NCBI GenBank assembly: GCA_039830055.1
Contig: CP140043.1
Location: 1-64,000 of the forward strand
DNA: 64,000 nt
DNA from: Buchnera aphidicola (Schlechtendalia peitan)
Lineage (GTDB): Bacteria; Pseudomonadota; Gammaproteobacteria; Enterobacterales; Enterobacteriaceae
Direction: 5' to 3'
The translations under genes were made by a program, and so were the position numbers. This document shows, piece after piece, positions 56,533-64,000 of this stretch; position 1 is the stretch's first letter, and each line of letters opens with the position of its first letter. The notes beneath the pieces were generated by a model. It ran no database searches and had not been told where the DNA came from. It saw nothing but the letters and a program-made list of their open reading frames with translations.

Positions 56533-58374
56533 TTAATCATCTAAAAAACTACGTAATATTTCTGATCGGCTAGGATGTCTTAATTTTCGTAATGCTTTAG
56601 CTTCTATTTGGCGTATTCTTTCACGAGTAACATCAAATTGTTTTCCTACTTCTTCTAAAGTATGATCTGTATTCATGTCAATACCAAATCTCATTCGTAG
56701 GACTTTAGCTTCTCTGGCGGTTAACCCAGATAAAACATTATGAGTAGCAGATTTTAAACTTTCTGAAGTAGCTGAATCGAGAGGTAGTTCTAGTGTAGTA
56801 TCTTCTATAAAATCTCCTAAATGAGAATCGTCATCTTCTCCAATAGGAGTTTCCATTGATATTGGTTCCTTTGCTATTTTTAGTACTTTTCGTATTTTTT
56901 CTTCAGGAATTAACATGCGTTCTGAAAGTTCTTCAGGTGTTGGTTCTCTTCCTATTTCTTGCAATATTTGTCTAGAAATACGGTTTAATTTATTAATAGT
57001 TTCGATCATATGTACTGGTATCCTAATAGTTCTTGCTTGATCTGCAATAGATCGTGTGATTGCTTGTCTGATCCACCAAGTTGCATATGTAGAAAACTTA
57101 TATCCTCTTCTATATTCAAATTTGTCTACAGCTTTCATAAGACCTATATTACCCTCTTGAATAAGATCTAAGAACTGTAATCCTCTATTTGTATATTTTT
57201 TAGCAATTGAAATTACTAATCTTAAATTAGCTTCTACCATTTCTTTTTTTGCTCTTTTGGCTTTAGCTTCCCCAATGGACATTTTTTTGTTAATGTCTTT
57301 AACTTGTTTTATAGTTAACCCTGTTTTTTTTTCAACTTTTTTTAATGTTTTTAAAATAGAATCAAATTCTTCTTTGATTTCTTGTAATTTTTTAAACCAT
57401 GGTTGTGTATTATATTTAGATAATTTTAACCATATTTTTTTTATACCTTGTTCTAAAAATAATTTTAAAAAGATTTTTTTTGGAACTTTACATCGTTCTA
57501 TGCATAATTTCATAATAAGTTTTTCTTGCATTCGAACTTGTTCCATCATATATCTCATATTGCTAACTAAATAGTCAAATTGTTTTGGAATTAACCTAAA
57601 TTGTTTAAATATTTCTGATAAAGCATGAATTGCAATCAAAGAGTCTTTATGATTTCTACTTTTATATTTTATAATATTATTAGTAATAATGTATTGATTT
57701 TTCAGTTCAATAAATTTTTCTTTAGCTAATTCTGGATCAATTTGATTATCACAATCATTATTTTCATCTAAAGTATCATCATCATTATTGTGATGATTAT
57801 GTTCATCTGTTAATTCAGATCCAATATGATGGACAATAGATACAAATGCTTCTTCTGAATTTGGATCTGAGAATCCTTGAATTAAATCAGTTAATTTAAG
57901 TTCTCCTAATTCAACTCTATTGTATTGTTTTAATAAATAAGTAATAGTTTCAGGATATTCTGATACGGAACATTGTACTTGATTAATGCCTTCTTCTATT
58001 CTTTTTGCTATATCAATTTCTCCTTCTCTAGTTAATAGTTCAACTGTTCCCATTTCACGCATGTACATGCGAACTGGATCAGTAGTACGTCCTAAGTCAG
58101 ATTCTACATTAGATAGAACTTGTGCTGCTGCTTCTACTGCATCTTCATCTGTATCTGTATTTCTGATTTCTTGTAATATGAGATCATCTGCGTCTGGTGC
58201 TTCTTCTACTACTTGAATACCCATATCATTAATCATTTGGATAATATCTTCTATTTGATCTGAATTTACGATGTCGTTTGGTAGATGATCATGAATTTCA
58301 GCATAGGTCAAATATCCCTGTTCTTTTCCATGGGTAACTAGAAGTTTAAGTTGTAATTGTGGATTATGCTCCAT
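56533..58374 (-). CDS. rpoD: RNA polymerase primary sigma factor RpoD (sigma-70)
   Basis: Housekeeping sigma factor. 613 residues, exactly the E. coli length. Region 1.1 starts MEHNPQLQLKLLVTHGKEQG; region 1.2 has DPVRMYMREMGTVELL. A non-conserved acidic Asp/Asn/His-rich stretch lies around residues 190-215. Region 2 has LDLIQEGNIGLMKAVDKFEYRRG and TYATWWIRQAITR in sequence. Region 4 ends DVTRERIRQIEAKALRKLRHPSRS. It is the last gene of the operon, with a 229-base gap from dnaG. Confidence 0.99.
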   Translation of the reverse strand: MEHNPQLQLKLLVTHGKEQGYLTYAEIHDHLPNDIVNSDQIEDIIQMINDMGIQVVEEAPDADDLILQEIRNTDTDEDAVEAAAQVLSNVESDLGRTTDPVRMYMREMGTVELLTREGEIDIAKRIEEGINQVQCSVSEYPETITYLLKQYNRVELGELKLTDLIQGFSDPNSEEAFVSIVHHIGSELTDEHNHHNNDDDTLDENNDCDNQIDPELAKEKFIELKNQYIITNNIIKYKSRNHKDSLIAIHALSEIFKQFRLIPKQFDYLVSNMRYMMEQVRMQEKLIMKLCIERCKVPKKIFLKLFLEQGIKKIWLKLSKYNTQPWFKKLQEIKEEFDSILKTLKKVEKKTGLTIKQVKDINKKMSIGEAKAKRAKKEMVEANLRLVISIAKKYTNRGLQFLDLIQEGNIGLMKAVDKFEYRRGYKFSTYATWWIRQAITRSIADQARTIRIPVHMIETINKLNRISRQILQEIGREPTPEELSERMLIPEEKIRKVLKIAKEPISMETPIGEDDDSHLGDFIEDTTLELPLDSATSESLKSATHNVLSGLTAREAKVLRMRFGIDMNTDHTLEEVGKQFDVTRERIRQIEAKALRKLRHPSRSEILRSFLDD

Positions 58375-58603
58375 AAGACTATATCCATATTTTATTAATA
58401 TAATGAATACATATTAACCATATTAAAAATCATTAATAATATACTTAGTTATTTTTAACAGTATATTAAATAATTTTAACAGATATTCATGATGTTCAAC
58501 AATATATAGAATTATTATCAAAAATTGACAATATTATATTTTTTATATTGTATTTTACAAGTTTTTGTCATTAACTTAAAATAGTAGCATTAATTATTTA
58601 ATG

Positions 58604-60352
58604 TTAATTTATTTTAGCTAACTTTTTGTTAATTAACCATAATTCACATTTTTCATCTTTTTGTAATCCTATTGTTCTTTCTTTTGATAAAAGTATATTT
58701 TGTTTATGTTCTAAATATTTATTATAAAGATTATTCAGTGAATCTAAAAAAACTTGTTTAATTTGATTTTTAACAATCATGTGATTCCATTTAGCTAGTT
58801 GATTTAATTTATAAAAAATTTTTGTATTCCTATACATTTCTAATATTTGGCCAGTATTACAATTAGGAAATGCAGCACATTTTTTTATTAGATTTATGAA
58901 GAGAGGTAGCCCGACTAGTTGTATATTTTTGAAGTTTTCTATAGATGTGGTCAATAATACTAGTTTTGGATTTTGTATGAGTAGTCCAATAAGAGTACGC
59001 ATAGTTATTTGTTCCAATGTTCTGTGTGTATTATTTTTTTGTACAGTTTTACATAGTTTTTTAGTATTTAATTGTATTAAAATATTTGGATCTGGAATAC
59101 CTATTCTATTTCCTAGTTCTTGAAACAAATATGCACGCATAGTTTTACCTGGAACTTGATTAATTAAAGGAATAGCAATAGAACTTAAATAAGATTTTTT
59201 TCTAATGGAATTTAAATCTATATCTTCGCATAATTTATTAAATAAGAAATTCTCGAAACTTATTGCATTACTAATACGTTTTTGAAAATTTTTTTTACCT
59301 TCTTTCCTTAAAATGGTATCTGGATCTTCATTTTTAGGTAAAAATATAAATTTAATATGTTTTCCATCGTGAATATAAGGAAGAGTAGTTTTTAAAGTTC
59401 TCCATGCAGCTATTTTTCCTGCAATATCGCCATCATAACAATATATAATTGTGTTTGTAATTCGGAATAACAGTTGTATTTGATAACTTGTTATAGTTGT
59501 TCCTAATATAGAAATAGAATAATTAATATTAAATTGAAATAGGGTTATAACATCCATATATCCTTCTACTACTAATAATTTTTTAGGATTTGGATTGCAT
59601 TTTAAAATTTCAAATAAACCATATAGTATTTTACCTTTTTTAAATATATTTGTTTCTGGAGAATTAATATATTTTGGAACATTGCTGTTAATCGATCTTC
59701 CTCCAAATCCAACAATTTTCCCATGTTTATTACGAATTGGAAATATAATTCTACCTTTTAAACGATCATATTTTTTCCTTTGATTATTAACTATTAGTAC
59801 TCCAACATCTATTAGTTCTTTTAAATTAAAATTATTTGTTTTAATTTCATGTTCTATATCATTCCAATTTAAAGTAGAAAAACCAATATTGAAATGTTTA
59901 ATTATAACGTCGTTAATTCCCCGATGAATTAAATATTTATATGCATATTTTACATTAAATAAATTTTTTTGATAATAGTGTGATAACTGTTTAGTTATAA
60001 AATATAAATTATTTCGTTCTTCATAATTAAATGTTTGAGAGAAACATTTTTTTTTATATGGTATTTTTAATCCATTAATATTGGCTAATTCTTCAATACT
60101 TTCTATAAAAGTTAATTGTTCATAATTTATTAAAAAATCAATGGTATTTCCATGTGCATTACACCCAAAACAATAATAGAATTGTTTTTCGTAGCTTACA
60201 GTAAAAGATGGTGTATGCTCTTTATGAAAAGGACAATGTGCGCTATAGTTTTTTCCGATTTTTTTTAATGGTATTCTATCTTGGATAACATGAATAATGT
60301 TAGTTTGATATAATAATTCATTAATAAAATGTTTTGGAATTATTCCCTTCAT
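58604..60352 (-). CDS. dnaG: DNA primase
   Basis: Synthesises RNA primers for the replication fork. 582 residues (E. coli 581). The N-terminal zinc site is CPFHKEHTPSF...YYCFGC (about residues 40-64). The TOPRIM core has VVEGYMDVI (about 265-273) and CYDGDIAGK. The C-terminal DnaB-interacting domain is strongly diverged and Lys/Asn-rich. Second gene of the macromolecular-synthesis operon. Confidence 0.97.
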   Translation of the reverse strand: MKGIIPKHFINELLYQTNIIHVIQDRIPLKKIGKNYSAHCPFHKEHTPSFTVSYEKQFYYCFGCNAHGNTIDFLINYEQLTFIESIEELANINGLKIPYKKKCFSQTFNYEERNNLYFITKQLSHYYQKNLFNVKYAYKYLIHRGINDVIIKHFNIGFSTLNWNDIEHEIKTNNFNLKELIDVGVLIVNNQRKKYDRLKGRIIFPIRNKHGKIVGFGGRSINSNVPKYINSPETNIFKKGKILYGLFEILKCNPNPKKLLVVEGYMDVITLFQFNINYSISILGTTITSYQIQLLFRITNTIIYCYDGDIAGKIAAWRTLKTTLPYIHDGKHIKFIFLPKNEDPDTILRKEGKKNFQKRISNAISFENFLFNKLCEDIDLNSIRKKSYLSSIAIPLINQVPGKTMRAYLFQELGNRIGIPDPNILIQLNTKKLCKTVQKNNTHRTLEQITMRTLIGLLIQNPKLVLLTTSIENFKNIQLVGLPLFINLIKKCAAFPNCNTGQILEMYRNTKIFYKLNQLAKWNHMIVKNQIKQVFLDSLNNLYNKYLEHKQNILLSKERTIGLQKDEKCELWLINKKLAKIN

Positions 60353-60379
60353 ACTTTCAAATTATGTTATATGTATTGG

Positions 60380-60405
60380 GACCGAACTTTAGGTAAAGAA
60401 CGGTC
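60380..60405 (-). terminator. Hairpin between rpsU and dnaG
   Basis: GACCG/CGGTC and CTTT/AAAG stems are separated by a symmetric 2x2 internal loop, with a four-base hairpin loop. In E. coli a terminator here keeps primase low relative to S21. The U-tract is missing, so partial attenuation or processing is more likely than full termination. Confidence 0.45.
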
Positions 60406-60433
60406 AGTTAATTATTTTTTATGATTTTTAGGT

Positions 60434-60649
60434 TTAGTACATACGTATCCGTTTTGCGTTTTCTCGAGATAGTTTTTTAGTTAATCGTTTTATTGCAGAT
60501 GCTTTTGCACGTTTACGCTCAGTAGTAGGTTTTTCATAGAATTCTCGTCTTCGAATTTCTGCTAAAATTCCTGCTTTTTCGCAAGATCTTTTAAATCTTC
60601 TTAATGCTACATCAAAAGGTTCATTTTCTCTTACTTTTATTATAGGCAT
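60434..60649 (-). CDS. rpsU: 30S ribosomal protein S21
   Basis: Small basic ribosomal protein needed for natural initiation. 71 residues, as in E. coli, MPIIKVRENEPFDVALRRFKR with ERKRAKASAIKRL later. First gene of rpsU-dnaG-rpoD and divergent from tsaD, the same arrangement as in E. coli. Confidence 0.98.
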   Translation of the reverse strand: MPIIKVRENEPFDVALRRFKRSCEKAGILAEIRRREFYEKPTTERKRAKASAIKRLTKKLSRENAKRIRMY

Positions 60650-60926
60650 ATATAATGTTTTCTCTGATTAAAATTAATAACAATTAATATTTATATTATA
60701 CATAGTTTAAAAGTTTAGAATGATAACATAAACAGTTAATTTTATATAATGGTTTTTAAAAATAGTACATTAATATAATGTATTTTTTAAAAAAAGATAT
60801 TAGTTAATAATTTATTAAAATTTATACTATGTTTTATATTCCTAGTATAATTATTTGAATATATACTACAAGTATGTTTTAAAAATATCTATATTTTATA
60901 GATAACAATTTAAGTTATATACTCGT

Positions 60927-61940
60927 ATGAGAATATTAGGAATTGAAACTTCTTGTGACGATACAGGAATTGCAATATACGATGATATTTCTGGAATTAT
61001 ATTTAATAAATTATATAACCAGTCGAATTTTCATCATAGTTATGGTGGAATCGTACCTGAGTTAGCTTCCCGAAAACATCTTGAAATTTTAGCATTATTG
61101 ATTGATAGAACACTGAGACAATTCAATATTAATAAGAATTCTATAAATGCTATTGCATATACTGCTGGACCTGGACTAATAGGTTCTTTATTGGTTGGTT
61201 CTTCTTTAGCTACTGCTTTATCTTTTGCGTTAAATATACCTATCATTTCAGTAAATCATATGGAAGGTCACTTATTAACTCCTATGCTAGAAAGTAATAA
61301 ACCAAGTTTTCCGTTTATAGGATTGTTAGTATCTGGAGGGCATACTCTATTAGTTAATGCACTTGGTATTGGGAAATATAAGTTATTAGGCGAATCATTA
61401 GATGATGCTGTTGGAGAAGTATTTGATAAAATAGCTAAATTATTAGAATTGAAACATCCTAATGGGTCTAGTTTATCTAAGATAGCACAATCAGGGGTAT
61501 TTAGCTATTTTAATTTTCCGAGACCGATGATAAATCAGGACAATTTAAATTTTAGTTTTTCTGGATTAAAAACATTTGTTTCAAATGTTATTAAAAGAGA
61601 AGGAAGTAATTTTCAGGTTCGAGCAAATATTGCTAGAGAATTTGAACATGCAATTACTGACGTTTTAGTTAAAAAAAGTAAAAGAGCTTTAGAACAATTA
61701 AATTATTCTACGTTAGTAGTGTCAGGCGGTGTTAGTATCAATCAAACGTTGAGAGAAAAATTAAATAATATGATTAAAATTTATAAAGGAAAAGTATTTT
61801 ATTCAAGATCTGATTTATGTTCTGATAATGGTGCTATGATAGCATATGTTGGAATGTTACGATTTAAAAAGTTTAGTAGTTTTAATTTAAATATTTCGGT
61901 ATATCCTAAGTGGTCTATAGCTGATTTAAAGCCTGTATAA
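60927..61940 (+). CDS. tsaD: tRNA threonylcarbamoyladenosine synthase subunit TsaD (Gcp)
   Basis: Transfers the threonylcarbamoyl group to A37 of ANN-decoding tRNAs, with TsaB/TsaE. 337 residues, the E. coli length. N-terminal ILGIETSCDDTGIA, the metal-binding His pair in VNHMEGHLL (about residues 109-117), GLLVSGGHTLL and the ASKHD-fold SFSGLKTF and SGGVSINQTLR are intact. It stands alone on the plus strand. Confidence 0.97.
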   Translation: MRILGIETSCDDTGIAIYDDISGIIFNKLYNQSNFHHSYGGIVPELASRKHLEILALLIDRTLRQFNINKNSINAIAYTAGPGLIGSLLVGSSLATALSFALNIPIISVNHMEGHLLTPMLESNKPSFPFIGLLVSGGHTLLVNALGIGKYKLLGESLDDAVGEVFDKIAKLLELKHPNGSSLSKIAQSGVFSYFNFPRPMINQDNLNFSFSGLKTFVSNVIKREGSNFQVRANIAREFEHAITDVLVKKSKRALEQLNYSTLVVSGGVSINQTLREKLNNMIKIYKGKVFYSRSDLCSDNGAMIAYVGMLRFKKFSSFNLNISVYPKWSIADLKPV

Positions 61941-62019
61941 TTATAAATATAATTATGGTTAAAATTATTATAAAAATTTTATTTTTTTATGTATATGATA
62001 ACTTAAAAATTTTAAGGTT

Positions 62020-62682
62020 TCATTTATTTAAAATTTTAATATTTTTATAAATTATTATGTATTGCTTTAGATCTTGAATAGTTAACATTGGAATGTTATG
62101 TAATTTTGAAAACTGTATGATTTCAGATAATTTCGACATAGATCCATCTTTATTAGTTAGTTCACATAGTATTCCAGCAGGTTTAAAGCCTGCTAAAGTT
62201 ACTAGTTCTATAGAAGCTTCTGTATGCCCAGATCGCCCAAATATACCATTTTTATGTGCTTGCAACGGAAATACGTGTCCTGGTCTATTTAGATCTTGAG
62301 GTTTTGCATGGTCATTAATAGCTGTTCGAATAGTAGTTATTCTATCTTTGGCAGATACTCCTGTTGATACCCCCTTAGCAGCTTCTATAGTTATAGTAAA
62401 ATTAGTTTTAAATTTACTGGTGTTTTTTCTTACCATAAAAGGTAATTTTAATTGTTTTCTTTTAGATTCAGTAATACATAGACAAACAATTCCACTTCCA
62501 TATCGAATTGTTAATGCCATTTGTGGCACAGTCATAGTTTCTGCTGGAAAAACTAAATCTCCTTCGTTTTCACGATTAGCATCGTCTAATATAATTACTC
62601 CATTTCCTAATTGTAGTGATTTTATCGCGTTTTCAATGCGTTTTTTTGGAGTAGTAGAAAAAAAAGATTTGTATCTTGTCAT
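62020..62682 (-). CDS. ribB: 3,4-dihydroxy-2-butanone-4-phosphate synthase
   Basis: Makes the four-carbon precursor of riboflavin from ribulose-5-phosphate. 220 residues (E. coli 217). The acidic metal site is DDANRENEGDLVFPAE (about residues 33-48), then GSGIVCLCIT, the RPGHVFPL block and GHTEASIEL. It is single-domain, without a fused ribA. In E. coli an FMN riboswitch precedes ribB; no such structure is recognisable in the 214 bases upstream here. Riboflavin is a vitamin that Buchnera can supply to the host. Confidence 0.96.
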   Translation of the reverse strand: MTRYKSFFSTTPKKRIENAIKSLQLGNGVIILDDANRENEGDLVFPAETMTVPQMALTIRYGSGIVCLCITESKRKQLKLPFMVRKNTSKFKTNFTITIEAAKGVSTGVSAKDRITTIRTAINDHAKPQDLNRPGHVFPLQAHKNGIFGRSGHTEASIELVTLAGFKPAGILCELTNKDGSMSKLSEIIQFSKLHNIPMLTIQDLKQYIIIYKNIKILNK

Positions 62683-62896
62683 ATTTGACCTTTTTATGAA
62701 AATAATTGTAATTTTAAATAATAATGTTAGTTTTTATAGTTGAAATTGTTTTGTCATATTTTAATATACTATAATATTTGTTTAATCTGAATATTTCTAC
62801 TATTTTTATTAGTAATCTACGTTTTAAAAATAATTTTAAATAAAATTTAAATAATTTATACTAAAATTTCTTAAGAATATAAAGGACATTAAAAAT

Positions 62897-64000
62897 ATGA
62901 AAATATATTTAGTAGGAGGAGCTATTCGAGATCAATTACTTAATGTTCCGATTAAAGATAGAGATTGGGTAATAGTTGGAGCTACTGAAAAAATGTTATT
63001 AGATTTAAATTTCAAAAAAGTAGGTAAAGATTTTCCCGTTTTTTTACATCCAATTAGTCATGAAGAATATTCTTTAGCAAGAATCGATAGGAAATCTGGA
63101 TTTGGATATACGGGATTTAAAACTAATTATTCAAAAACAGTTACTTTAAAAGAAGATTTATCACGAAGAGATTTAACAATAAATGCTATAGCACAGGATA
63201 ATAGAGGTAACTACATTGATTTTTTTGGTGGATTAAAAGATCTGAAAAATAGAATATTACGACATGTTTCATGTTCTTTTTGTGAAGATCCATTGCGAAT
63301 TTTTAGGATTGCAAGATTTTCTGCAACACTGAATCATTTTGGTTTTCAGATTGCATCAGAAACTATGCAATTGATGATTAGCATGGTAAAAAGTAAAGAA
63401 TTATTATATTTGACTAAAGATAGAATTTGGAGAGAAACTGAAAAAGCATGTAATACGAACAATCCTCATGTGTATTTTCAAATTTTATATCATTGTAATG
63501 CTTTATCGATTATATTTCCTGAAATTAATTATGCATACCAATATGGATCACAAAACATTAATAAATATTTTCCAGAAAAGCATTATAGATTTAATTTTTT
63601 TATAGAAATTGCAAAAATTTCTAGATTAAATACAGGAATAGATATTAGATTCGCTTATATATGTGCAATTATTTGTCATGCTAAAATTTTTAATACACAT
63701 GCTTTTTTATTTAAAACTAATAATAAAATTTTTGGTATATTAATAGAAAAACTATGTAATCGTTTACGTATTCCAGCTTATATCAAAGATTTATCTATTA
63801 TTTTTTCTAAAAATGTTCAGTTTTTAAGTATAATTTATTTGCAATCTTCAAAAAACATTGTTTTATTTTTAAACCAAATCGATGCTTGGAGAAAACCTAA
63901 TAGAGTAAAAAAATTATCTATTTTAATTGATTTATATATGTTTAGTTGTATGAAATTAGATATTTTGGATTTATATCATGGAAATTTTTTAAGAAGTGTT
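62897..64000 (+). CDS. cca: CCA-adding tRNA nucleotidyltransferase (partial, runs off window)
   Basis: Adds or repairs the 3' CCA of tRNAs. 368 codons are present; the 3' end lies outside the window. The catalytic head is intact: MKIYLVGGAIRD, DRDW (metal Asp21 and Asp23), the RIDRKSGFGYTGF block, RRDLTINAIA and EDPLRIFRIARF. After about residue 220 E. coli Cca carries an HD phosphohydrolase domain. The aligned segment here reads FAYICAIICHAK instead of the FATLCHDLGK-type motif, and the other His ligands are also replaced. The nucleotidyltransferase should work, the phosphatase probably not. None of the five tRNA genes in this window encodes CCA. Confidence 0.95.
   Translation, partial: MKIYLVGGAIRDQLLNVPIKDRDWVIVGATEKMLLDLNFKKVGKDFPVFLHPISHEEYSLARIDRKSGFGYTGFKTNYSKTVTLKEDLSRRDLTINAIAQDNRGNYIDFFGGLKDLKNRILRHVSCSFCEDPLRIFRIARFSATLNHFGFQIASETMQLMISMVKSKELLYLTKDRIWRETEKACNTNNPHVYFQILYHCNALSIIFPEINYAYQYGSQNINKYFPEKHYRFNFFIEIAKISRLNTGIDIRFAYICAIICHAKIFNTHAFLFKTNNKIFGILIEKLCNRLRIPAYIKDLSIIFSKNVQFLSIIYLQSSKNIVLFLNQIDAWRKPNRVKKLSILIDLYMFSCMKLDILDLYHGNFLRSV

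Noticed and set aside
62683..62896. Possible FMN riboswitch upstream of ribB
   Set aside because: No RFN-type conserved G-rich blocks are visible; the spacer is plain AT-rich sequence.

Overview
This window reads as chromosome of Buchnera aphidicola, the obligate aphid endosymbiont, or a very close relative. It is extremely AT-rich, with poly-A and poly-T tracts inside genes and near-featureless AT-rich gaps. Nearly every gene is a clear enterobacterial ortholog in a condensed E. coli-like order. There are no transposases, prophage genes, CRISPR arrays or rRNA genes. The Buchnera assignment rests on gene order: mnmG-atp operon-gyrB-dnaN-rpmH, groESL, rpoBC block, metF/argGH, rpoD-dnaG-rpsU. 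The exact aphid lineage cannot be fixed from the sequence alone. Base 1 is the first base of mnmG, which suggests the usual linearisation point of such genomes.

Layout. 1-8.7 kb: mnmG, then the ATP synthase operon atpBEFHAGDC without atpI. 8.8-12.6 kb: gyrB and dnaN on the minus strand. 12.6-13.8 kb: a 1.2 kb AT-rich gap where relatives carry dnaA; no dnaA is visible, but there is a perfect long hairpin. 13.8-18.4 kb: rpmH-rnpA-yidD-yidC-mnmE-mutH and tRNA-Phe. 18.6-20.8 kb: groESL behind a near-consensus heat-shock promoter. 21.2-25 kb: dnaC, rsmD, ftsY and rpoH, the heat-shock sigma factor. 25-28.4 kb: glmS and glmU (amino-sugar and UDP-GlcNAc synthesis). 28.5-35.5 kb: yigL, metE, yicC, purH, hupA. 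35.7-48.5 kb: the minus-strand block secE-nusG-rplKAJL-rpoBC, preceded by four tRNA genes (Thr-UGU, Tyr, Gly, Thr-GGU) in E. coli order but without tufB. 48.7-56.3 kb: coaA, murB, metF, argG, argH, cysE. 56.4-60.7 kb: the rpsU-dnaG-rpoD macromolecular-synthesis operon. 60.9-64 kb: tsaD, ribB, and cca, which runs off the end.

Together the genes cover energy generation, replication, transcription, translation and tRNA modification (MnmE/MnmG, TsaD, CCA addition), protein folding and membrane insertion, and nutrient provisioning (Met, Arg, Cys, purine, riboflavin, CoA). Dedicated regulators such as MetR and BirA are absent from their expected places. Several cis-elements remain: the sigma-32 promoter of groESL, a rplJ promoter with a long leader, an rplL-rpoB hairpin, the rpoC and groEL terminators, and a hairpin between rpsU and dnaG.

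The most unusual structure is a 159-bp almost perfect palindrome at the 3' end of metE. The last 48 bases of the gene region, together with the terminator, are repeated in inverted orientation. Next in interest are the missing dnaA with its hairpin and repeat cluster, a cca that has lost its HD-domain metal ligands, and a mutH in an unusual place. No wholly new gene system was found.
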